From NCBI GenBank assembly GCA_031763025.1, contig JASSKH010000016.1, positions 5,022,001-5,086,000 of the forward strand: 64,000 nucleotides of DNA, read 5' to 3'. A program made the position numbers and the translations under genes. Below the pieces are notes generated by a model, which did no database searches, was not told the DNA's origin, and worked only from the letters and a program-made list of their open reading frames with translations. Position 1 is the stretch's first letter. Each line of letters starts with the position of its first letter. This DNA comes from Macrocystis pyrifera. Its lineage: Eukaryota > Sar > Phaeophyceae > Laminariales > Laminariaceae. Positions 49,001-57,800 of the stretch are shown here, in pieces.

Positions 49001-51756
49001 GGAGTCATGAACACCGTCTACCAAGCTTTCTACGAGGTGAGTGTTAAACCTATCGTGGCGAGCGGCACAACAGACACAGACAGAGGCAGACAACCCAATG
49101 TTGTGCGACGAAAAAACGCCCGACGAGCTGACGCACGAGCATGAGATCCACTCTGAACGGAATGGCATTCCACTATTCGAACTTGACTGGGAAGTGCAAC
49201 GTAGTGAACACTCGCCACTCATCAAACGATTACAGAACAGACAGCCTGTAGAAGTTTCCCTCGCGTGCCCTTTGCAAGTAGAAGCCACGCTGTGAATGAC
49301 ATGGACCAACCACGGTTGACACGATTGTTCCTTGGTGTACGTAGTATCATGTTTGAGGAGGTGGCTTTGCGTACCAAAGGCTGTAGTATACGCAAGCGCA
49401 CGAGTTTGTGACGGTTTTCCTAGTCCGGGTGTAGCTAGAGGGCGTTCGCACTGCTGGAAGAATCGCAATACTACATGATTAGGGTTTGCACGAGTGTTCA
49501 AAATATGATATTAACGTCTGTGGCCGCTTCGCTTGCAGCCGACAATGAAGCTGCTGATGACGGCTAAGAAGGACAAGGGGCGCTACATCATCGCGATGAA
49601 CCCTGAGTACCTGAAGAGGGGCGAGCCCAGCACCCTGGGGAAGGTGAAGGCGGTGGCTCAGCGACGGCAGTACATCGTGTACGACAACGGGTTCAAGGCA
49701 AACAAGACCCTGTGAGTGTAGTTTACCTTTCTTGTGTGATGTACAGGAAGCGGTGTCGCTCGTTTTGCGTGCGATTGCGGACAACATGCATCCGAAGGTA
49801 CCTACGAATAAATGCAGTATAACTCGTTCTCAGTGCGAATGCGGACGGCATGTATCCGCAGAGACGGACCTACATGCTGTATTACTCGATGCCATCGACG
49901 AGTGCCTACGACATGTATCCGTAGGGAAGCAGGAAGCATAGTCTGGATATTTGCAGTCTTTCGCTTGTAGTTCAAGCACCCAAGGACGATCCACACGATT
50001 TCTGACTAATTCCTCAGCAGCATCCCCAAGACGTTACGTTCCTCCCCGTCACCCCGGATGATTTTCGTTGCTTTTCGTTGCAACAGACCAGAAAAATACA
50101 CCATCAAGCCGGAGCGCAAGGAGATTGCAGCTGTCAGCATCGACCTGACTCGCCACGACGACTTCCAAGGGCCGCGAAAGCTGGAGGTACGGTGGACAAA
50201 CATGTTGGCAATTTTATCAGGGGTGTGCGTTGGTACGACAGACTGTCGGCGCGTTGTCGAGGTATCCAATCCACATCGGAGAGATCAACTCCCCGTTCCT
50301 AGAGCTACTGTACGTCTTTTGAGGGAAGCTAGATCCCCGATTTATACGATCTGCGCGATTTACAGTAGATAGGGGTCTGTATGATCTTACATACCAGGTA
50401 TATGTTTTGCCGAGTGGGATCTGTATCATACGGCTCTTCCCCAACATCTCTCAACGCCACAGGCTTTATATTTATAGGGTCTGCATGACCTACAGTACTG
50501 TTTAGTTCGTAGTGATAGTAGTTAGACCGTGATAAGTCCGATTTGTGTGCATTTGAAGCGGTCCAGATGTCTAGATAGGAAGACGGCCAATGCTGTCAGC
50601 GACCGTAGGGAGGAGTGCCTTTCAGTGACCGTACTACTACGGGGGTCCATCCATAGTACATAGGACCAAATATTGTCAGTAAAAATAGGGAAATATATAG
50701 GTTTTCATGTATACCATAGGTCCTATTAACTATGGACCCCCGTCATAGGGAGGAAGGAGTCTTTGAATTTGTGGCATTAAGATGTCTCCTATTTCAACTA
50801 CTGTTGTTGATGCACCAATAGCGGCGATGTTAACGGCAGTTGTGGCAATCTATTCCTGGTGTACGATGTGGCGCAGGTGCTGGTGGCCGACAGCGACGAT
50901 GAAGTGGTGGACCACGCATCGCTTCTGAACAGCTTCGGCAACGACAACACGAACATTATCACCCCGGTGCCTCGCATGCACAGCATCAAGCCGGAATGGG
51001 ACGAAGACGTGAGTTCCCTCGTGACTGTTTAATAGAAGCTACGAGTTTAGACCTTTTTACGTGTTCTACTTGAAAACATCCCACACAAATTCCGAATAGT
51101 TTAACCACAAAAGGGGGTGCAGTTCTAAAGAGGTTAAACTTTAGACCAACCAAGAAGACCAGGTTCTTATGAAATGTCCTTGGCGGCGGTTTTCCCTCTC
51201 CTTATGTTGCAGATGTCATCGGCCTATACGAAATACGTGTGTTGCTGTTTCTTCGTAACGTCGCCCAGGAGGCGCTCGAAGACGGGCAGCGATCTCGATT
51301 TGAGATCCTCGTGTTGCACTGTGTATTTTGCCGCGTGTAGCTATGGGCGATAAAGCTCGCGAAATATACGGTATCGCCTCAGGATGGCGAAGACTCGTAC
51401 CTACGCACTGTCGTCCATATGCGCTCTCGCAATAATTGAAGTCTTCGAATAGTGTCTAGAATGTTCGCCAACTATTTAATACCTGGTACCAATTTAGATA
51501 GCATTTTTTTATCGTAGATATCCAAGAGTGGCGCTCTTTTTGTTCGATTCGACATGTCTGGCAGGCTGGGTACTTCGTGCTGGAGTTCTACAAGGACCGC
51601 ATCAAGAAGCAGTCCGTCAAGAACTTCATGCTCCACAATAGCCGAGGGCAGTTCATCATGCAGTTCGGGCGATCGAAGGAGGACAACGTCTTCGCCCTCG
51701 ACTTCACCGGGCCATTCAGCCCACTAGCTGCCTTTGGCGTCGCTTTGGTGCGTTGA
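28043..51756 (+). CDS. Myosin motor fused to a C-terminal tubby domain
   Basis: Actin-based motor with a phosphoinositide-binding-type tail. Exons: 28043-28063 (tentative start), 28374-28615, 33316-33515, 38610-38883, 39801-39967, 40357-40628, 41919-42054, 42372-42478, 43003-43090, 43816-43988, 44513-44710, 45866-45989, 46539-46649, 47214-47431, 48093-48470, 48895-49036, 49539-49711, 50087-50186, 50877-51008, 51565-51756. All phases close, giving about 1148 residues, if one surplus G is discounted in the G6 run near 33435-33440. Motor about 10-776: GVSGAGKT P-loop (usual GESGAGKT), NNNSSRYG switch I, DIFGFE switch [15 protein letters not shown], a Glu at the TEDS position 16 residues before DALAK, LCIRPN, and GKTKIFIR converter. 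An IQ-like neck ([14 protein letters not shown]) is followed by Glu-rich then Gly-rich linker. The tubby domain, about 905-1148, has [48 protein letters not shown] and [15 protein letters not shown], with its normal C-terminal end. Intron 2 is 4.7 kb and intron 3 is 5.1 kb. Confidence 0.92.
31413..31703 (-). mobile_element. Non-autonomous TIR element, CATTAACCC family, copy B
   Basis: The reverse complement aligns with 7617-7876 through cttgggat, tgacgattaccgcaa, gggccacggcagg, then a diverged middle, then gttttgatcctgatttcgggg. It lies in myosin intron 2. There is no coding capacity. Confidence 0.6.
32225..32498 (-). mobile_element. Non-autonomous TIR element, CATTAACCC family, copy C (best ends)
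   Basis: Inverted ends read CATTAACCCC at 32225 and GGGTTAATG at 32490-32498. Internal blocks gaggcagctgcc, attgggggg (minus strand), gggcacgggcgc and attgtttcggtcgcc match copy A. No clear target duplication is seen. About 270 bp long with no ORF. Confidence 0.65.
32519..32623 (+). mobile_element. hAT-like MITE, 105 bp, with 8-bp target-site duplication
   Basis: The element runs from TTACGGGGGACC to GGACCCCTGTAA and is flanked on both sides by TATCACTA (32511-32518 and 32624-32631), a perfect 8-bp duplication typical of hAT transposition. Inverted ends extend about 25 bp (ccatagtaaataggacc against ggtcctattaactatgg). Three further copies are in this window. Confidence 0.85.
34370..35080. 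repeat. Degenerate GAGTACTGC/CAGTATTTCGGG repeat array in myosin intron 3
   Basis: More than twenty variants of the words gagtactgc, cagtatttcg and ggttctgtactgc follow each other with spacing of about 20-50 bases. Embedded is a roughly 60-bp direct duplication starting tgcagaaagcattc (34699) and tgcagaaaacattc (34762), each ending in ttcggggggg. It is a decayed satellite-like array with no coding potential. Confidence 0.6.
37261..37443 (+). mobile_element. Small TIR element, CACACCCT family, copy 1
   Basis: It starts CACCCTCTGGGATGCGTTTC and ends TCCGAGGGTG, an inverted end pair. It shares cgagaaaatcag, aaattcgt and a central block catagacg with 44837-45015. About 180 bp, non-coding, in myosin intron 3. 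Confidence 0.6.
37676..37781 (-). mobile_element. hAT-like MITE copy 2
   Basis: Same family as 32519-32623 in the opposite orientation: gggtccatagttaatagg at one end, cccattaactatggaccccc at the other, with tatatatttacctatttttac inside. The ends are slightly eroded and I see no clear target duplication. Confidence 0.75.
42575..42850. repeat. Diverged 139-bp tandem duplication in a myosin intron
   Basis: The phrase gaccgtgaag recurs at about 42586 and 42725, followed in both copies by tagaacatgtt/tagaaaatgtt, aatatgt, and aaggcaac. It lies between the exon ending at 42478 and the one starting at 43003. Non-coding. Confidence 0.5.
43577..43790. repeat. 107-bp tandem duplication in a myosin intron
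   Basis: cccccacgcatacag begins both copies (about 43577 and 43684). Both continue with a cgtgagacctgtgggggtgaat-like block and aaagcaag, tgttg. Copies are moderately diverged. Non-coding. Confidence 0.6.
44041..44145 (-). mobile_element. hAT-like MITE copy 3
   Basis: Begins TTACGGGGGTCCATAG and ends with the inverted match ctatggtctcccgta, with cctatatatttacc in the interior. It is inverted relative to 32519-32623. No obvious target duplication. Confidence 0.8.
44837..45015 (+). mobile_element. Small TIR element, CACACCCT family, copy 2
   Basis: Starts CACACCCTGGGACGCATTTC and ends GTAGGGGGTTGTG. It shares order and spacing of blocks with 37261-37443, including tatagacg and cgagaaaatcag. 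About 180 bp, in a myosin intron, directly upstream of the SINE-like repeat. Confidence 0.6.
45180..45545 (-). mobile_element. tRNA-derived SINE-like element
   Basis: On the minus strand the head has an A-box-like TAGCTCAACAGGTTAA (45523-45538) and a B-box-like GGGTTTCGAATCTC (45483-45496), spaced as in a tRNA promoter. A body of about 280 bp follows and ends in an A/G-rich tail (45180-45205). The body matches 26158-26345. I could not fold a full cloverleaf, so this is a SINE-type relic rather than a working tRNA gene. Confidence 0.55.
50637..50746 (+). mobile_element. hAT-like MITE copy 4
   Basis: Reads TACGGGGGTCCATCCATAG to CTATGGACCCCCGT, same orientation as 32519-32623, with ggaccaaatattgt and ataggttttcatg in the interior. 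A small catc insertion sits in the left end. It lies in the intron between two tubby-domain exons. Confidence 0.8.
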
Positions 51757-51890
51757 AGTGCCACACGAAAAAAAGTGTTGATGTCACGCGAAATATCACT
51801 GAGGGTGTTTATCCTTGACCGCATGAGCGTTGAAGTGTCACGCGAAATGTGTCAAGTTTGTGTATTTGTTCTTGGCCGCATGCATGCATG
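51747..51890. repeat. 78-bp tandem duplication overlapping the myosin-tubby stop
   Basis: The block gcgttgaagtg, which contains the last codon and the TGA, recurs at about 51828, followed in both copies by cacgcgaaat and cttgaccgcatg/cttggccgcatg. The duplication begins in the final codons and runs into the 3' UTR. Confidence 0.55.
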
Positions 51891-53639
51891 TGACGCCATG
51901 TACGGGAGATAGATGCGATCGAGTCAAATCGCACAGACAATTTTGAATCCATGTTGTTGATGTTGACGTTTACTGTTGTAACTAACCCCCACGGTAATAT
52001 TGATATCAACTGGTCATTACCTCCGTTGTTCGTACAGCAGTATCAACTGGTCGTGTTCGTAGGATTTATAGAATATTGTGTTGATATCAACCGGTCATAG
52101 TACCTGTTCATGCCAACTACCTAGGTAGGCCTACTACTGTTGGTTGGCACTGGGAAGCTGGTCTTTGCATCCATTACGGGTCTGTCAATTGGTCGTAGTC
52201 CTGTCTGTCCTTCGCCCGAAACTGTAGGTTGGATAAGTCGGATCCGGAAAAGTTCCGCTTTGTTTCACGTACTTCGCATACCAGGTACCAGGTATATATC
52301 TGCATTGCATCTTTGTCATCCCCGTGGCCAGTGTTACGCGTCTTACTCGTTCGCTTCCTTGCTGCCTTTGCACTTTTCGTCACCTCCGAGCCTCGTGCAC
52401 GCCCGTCTTACATGTTATTCCTCGCTTCTTTGCTTCTTTGCTGCCTGCCTGTTTGCCCCTCTTGTCCCCAATGCAGTCGGGATGTGATTCGTCGGTCTAA
52501 TGTGGTTGCGAATAAGCACATGGCAGCACTTCGTGATGGGTGCATCGTTGCAGCGGTCTTCGGCGATGAACGGTGCCTCCATACAACAACGCTAGCGACG
52601 CGAGGCTGTGAACCTACCTTTTAATTTTTTCGTTTGTTTGTTTCGGGCTTCGGCTTTTTTTTCTTTGTTCCAGCCATTTTACAGTCAGTGTAAATTATAT
52701 ATGCCGTGGTATTCATACGAGTTTCGACACGCTATCATTAGCCAGATGGTGAAAGGGTGATGGTTTGCGTCTGAAAATCCACCGAAGCCTGCTTGGTATA
52801 TGTTGTTTCATCCCTTGAAGGATGCTGGTGCTTCTGCGTTCCGGCCGACAAGATTTGCGGATTAGCATAGCACACGAGTGAGAGGTACCGTCAAGAATGT
52901 TTAGTGATGTCGGCTGGCCCGGGGCGCTTTGGTGGCGTATATTTTGTGTATAGGCGTGACACTTTCTCTTCCCCCTTATTTGCCTCAAACCGAGCATCTA
53001 GTCAAGAGCTACGCCACAAACGCGCGTCGAAGCAGCCTCAAGGAAAACGTAGCTTCGGAGTTGCGGACGGTCGGTCCGAAAGGACTCTCTCCGTTAGTCG
53101 CACCCGTCTCCCCCTGGGGTAGGGCAGAAATGATGATGTCCTGCGAGGAAAAAGAAAAAAAAAACACACGGCAAGATAAAAAATGGAGACGAGGGTCGTT
53201 CAGCTTCCTGGAGACTTGCTCGAAGTTGGTGACCGCGTCGCATGGGTAGGAATGCAGGTCAATTGGATCATCGTCTGCACGCGCGTGCCCTTTGCCCAGT
53301 GTCGATGCAAATCTGTACTGTACTTTTTTGTTTTGATTTTTGGCCGCATGGGTGTAAGCGTACAGCATAATACAGGTAATTTATATGGCCACTTTTTTAT
53401 TGTGGCAGGTATCGAACTCGATGCCAAAAAAAAATCTGCTGGTTAGATATTCATTCGGACGGGTGCGGCATGGTTTATTGTTTTGTCAGTGTACGTAGTG
53501 TTGTGCCGGGGCCGCCTTGTCACGTTGTAGACACGTTGTAGACAAACACCTCTACGCACGTAGTGTGCACTAAAAAAGGCAGTAACACCTACAAGCCGCC
53601 GCTGCCGGCACACGGCCCGCCTGGCATGTGCGTGAAGAG

Positions 53640-53718
<79 letters not shown>

Positions 53719-54878
53719 CTCCCGCTCCCCTCCGCAAGATAAAAATATGGCAGCTAGCAGTAGTGCCAAAAGGCGCTGCCACTCTGTACCTCTTGCTCGG
53801 CCATTTTTTCGGCAATTTTGGGCACTTGCTTGGACAAACTTCCTGGGAAGGCGATGTAGTTTTTGACTAGTTTTTCCAAAGCCTCATGGTGGGTTCAAAG
53901 TACCCAGTTTAACGGCGTCAGGCAGGCATAGCAAACCCTGTTTTGTTTTCCAGCCGTGCTGTCAAAAGCCAGGCGGAAAAAAATGCGAAAACGAAATGCA
54001 AATTGAAAATTTGGAAAGAAAATCCCCTTGATTGCGTCACGTTTTTTTGTACGCGTGGATGTTTTATTTTTTTGGCTTGGTCACCGCGGAGAAGGTTCAG
54101 CTGTCGTGAAATGTTGGGCCCAACTCGTGTGATAGTGGTGGGTGCGCGTGTTAGGCGTAACGGTGGTACCGGGTTTAGGAATGCTTGTCGGGATCGTCCA
54201 GGGGAGCGAAGAACGGTCGGGGGGGGGTTGCTGATTTCCAGCATAGCGTGGTCGTACTTGGTCGTCGGTGGTTTAAATGTAAGAGGACTTGATGTGGGTT
54301 TTGTTGGCGTTGGGTCTTTGTTTGGTTTGTACGTGGGTTGATGAAGGCGTCAAATATACTCTTTAAATCGTGACATCGGCGGAAAAGGATGAAAAAAAAT
54401 AAAAATAAAAAAGTGTGGCGGGCTTCGTCCTCCCTTTCATGTCATAACATCGCACGGAATGTCGTGCCTGTTTCATTGACACCTGGTAAATTCTATCTAC
54501 TTGTACGAGTACACGCTTTGCGCTTACATGATGTGATTTTGTTTTTCCCCACTTGACGTTCCAGGAGGCGCTATTTTTAGGGGGAGGCGCGGGGGGGTTT
54601 CTACAGTATGTGCAACTAAACAGTAGGTATGATCTCTCAGCACTGACATGAACTACAGTACACACCGTTGACGTTGTTCGAAATGAGTGGACTTGGCGAA
54701 GCATTTCGTTTGAAGGTGGAGCACGGGGCTGTGTATCATAAAGTTGACTTACTCGAACGCCAACAGTAACATCAACATACAACGTCGCGCCACTCACCAA
54801 CCAACCCCCACCCACCGACCGACCATCAATGCCCCACGCATGGGCCCACGCATGTGCGCCACACCCCACTCCACCCAC
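51757..54878. other. Convergent intergenic region, myosin-tubby to TOP6B
   Basis: It holds the myosin 3' UTR, gtacca/tacctgg words near 52270, a 78-base poly-C tract (53640-53717), and presumably the last TOP6B exon, which I could not place. Frames of 60-130 residues on both strands have no recognised domain. Confidence 0.45.
53640..53717. repeat. Poly-C tract of 78 bases
   Basis: An uninterrupted C run of 78 bases, so long poly-G on the other strand. It sits in the intergenic gap. Long frames across it encode only polyglycine or polyproline and are artefacts. The true length is uncertain because such runs are hard to sequence. Confidence 0.9.
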
Positions 54879-57800
54879 CTGTCGAGTGTGGTTGCCTCGT
54901 CCCACTGTGGTGATCTCCTCCTTGACTGCCTCTGCGTCGTGCAGCTCAACTGCCGCGCTAAGGCCAGCGGCCAGAGTCTTCTCTGTCAGTTCTTTGCTCT
55001 CCATCGACGCCATGATGCGGAGCTACTCAGCCAAGAGGTGAAGTAGTGCAGTAGGTCCAGTAGGTCCAGTGGAAACACGACATACATGCCCGCCAGAATA
55101 TGTACAAAGACGAAGCAGAGCGGCGAGAGGTGCAGAAGAGCAGGGAACGGCGGGGGGGCGGGGCGTCGGTTCTTCCAACTCGGTGGTATGTACGAGAACA
55201 CAACGACTACGGCAGCGTCAACATGATCGTCGACCCGCCTCGATCCTCGCTCCCACTGGACCAGCGGGTGCGGTGGGGACAGCCACCTGTGTACACGCTT
55301 CTTACCTTGGGCCCGTTCAAGACGGTCAAGCCACCGGAGCCAGCCGCCCTGGCCTTCTTCGACCCCCCCTTCTCCTTTTCGCTCTCTCGCGCGCGCTTCT
55401 GCATGGCGGTGAGGAGCCCGAACACCGCCCGGCTTACGTCGGGAATGTACTGCAGCGAAACCACACATCAAAAGCGAGGCAAGGCAAGAGATGGCAGACT
55501 AAAAAAATGACGAGTTCGCCACCCGCCCATCGTAACGCAATGTATATTGGACAGCCCTTCCGTGGTTCAAACACTACATACACATGGATGACGTTTGGAA
55601 TGTACTTGCAAGCCAAAAACACAATCCAGGCAAAGCAAGGCATGGCAGCACAAAAAAATACTGAGCTCGCCCATCCGCCCGCCCCCTCGGCCGCCCATCG
55701 CTAACGCAAATAAAACGAACAGCCCTCCCGTCATCAAGTATGAAAAAAAAAATGTCTCCATCAGAGTTGTCCAAGCGGACCGTCCGCACTATCATAAGCT
55801 GCCACTTGACGCCAACAAGTTCACGAGGCACAGACAGGCCCAGTTCAAGTAACGCCACCAACTTAACGGGGAACAGACAAGTACCGTTGGAGCGAAACAG
55901 ACACGTCTACTGAGGGCACAAACAGATGCAGTTGGATGTACTACAAGGATTATAAGTAGTTTGCCAGGTACGCATTTTTTTGCTACCTTGGTGAGGACCT
56001 TCTTCCTCTCCCGCTGGTCGCGCAGAGCGTTCCTCCTGACGAGGTGCGACTTGAGCTGCAGGCAGCACTGCTGAAGGGCGTGCTTGACCGCCTTCTTAAT
56101 CTCCTCCGTATCGTCTCCGATGTACTCCTTGCTCGTACCCTGCCGCCAACAGGCGCAACAACCGCGGATAAAAACTACCATCGCATAAAATAACATACCT
56201 GGTCGGGAAGCTCTCGGTATGTAGGAACTCGCTCCAGTGAAACTGTGTGACCGCTATAATGTTACTGGTATTAATCAACCGTGCGAGCTGGTGGAAGGCA
56301 TTGGATTGTCACGATCGGTCAAAAGAAAAAAACGAAGATTTTCGGTCGCACGGTGCGGAGATCCGGCTTCAGATTTTCGGCTTCACCCAGGTCAAAGGGG
56401 GCCTCTATAGTTTACGCGGGCGTGATTCTTCACGCCAGTTCTTATGCCGTCAAATACATGGATTGAAAAAGCCGGTTTCCGATCGGAGACAAAAATTGGC
56501 AGTCTTACGCAGTTGAAAAAGCGCCTTTTCAATCCAAGTTTTTTCGATTATTTTTTCCGGCTGGACCAGACAGTCGAGAAAACTGAGATTTTCCATCCAA
56601 CACGCCAGTCGGGTTCATGCTGCGGAATGTTTTGAAGGTTCCGTCGCATACTCGTATGAGTATCACACACCCACACCACAACATCGGCGACGCTGGCTTG
56701 GCTGCTGTCACTTCTGCTGCCGAGTCGTGATGCAACCTTATCTACGCCCGTCAGCACCATGTGTCAGCACCCGATGGCCGCAGTACGCGGTATCGATGAC
56801 CTTTTGCTAACTGCTGCGCGGGCTGTTGCTTTGGCGGCTCTAGAAGAAATCCAGCGCCGCGATGACCTCGAGGACGAGATGGAGGAGAACGCCCCGCGTG
56901 TGAAGCTCACACGCTGCTCAAGGAAGAAGCTAAGCTAGACATCAGCATGTATGTGTGGTTGGGCGCAGCTGCTGGAAGATGAAGACCTCTCTGACCCCAC
57001 GAGCACCACGGCGAAGCAGTTTCAAACCTACCTTACCTTTTTTCCTTGGAGCTAGTCAAGCTGTTAAAAGTTACTCCCTTATATCAAACACCTCCAGAAA
57101 AAGCACAAAAACTATACATTCGATCTGGCGGACGATAAGAAGGGTAGTGATTCACAATCCAGTCGGAAAAATAACCGATCGGAAACCGGCTTTTTCAATC
57201 CACGTTTCCGGTTGCATAAGGCCAATTCTTATGCAGTCAGTTGGAAATGGTGCGATCGGCACGTTCGCACGAGCTTTTGCCCCGAAAATGTGCGAAACTG
57301 CTGTTTCTCGCCTCAGAATGAGTTGGACTTTTCTCCAAGACCTATCTAGAGCTGTTTCCCGCTTCTGACTTCAGGTGCCCAGTTGCAGGAAATCACCGTC
57401 GGTACTTTTCCGATCCAACTGGGTCAAATACGATTACAATCCCCGATTGAATCGGAAAAAACGTCTTTTCCGATCCGATCCCTGATCGTAATCGTATTTG
57501 ACCCTGTTGGATCGGAAAAGTACCGACGGTGATTTCCTGCAACTTGGCACTCTGAGAAGCGGGAAACAGCTCCAGATAGGTCTTGGAGAAAAGTCCAACT
57601 CATTCTGAGGCGAGAAACAGCAGCTTCGCACATTTTCGGGCAAAAGCTCGTGCGAACGTGCCGATAGCAATATTCCAACTGACCGTAAATCCGACTGCAT
57701 AGGAATTGGCCTTAGGCTATACAAATCACATTCGAGAAGCTTTTCAGGCCCAGCTACAACGGCCCAAACACTGACAAGTGTAGTCTCCTAGACCGTCTAG

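Noticed and set aside
53009-53368. Minus-strand frame containing IDLHS, considered as the missing last TOP6B exon
   Set aside because: Only five residues resemble the plant C-terminus and the acceptor is out of phase with the exon ending at 54879.
53628-53870. Proline- or glycine-rich small protein across the poly-C tract
   Set aside because: The frame is produced by the homopolymer itself.
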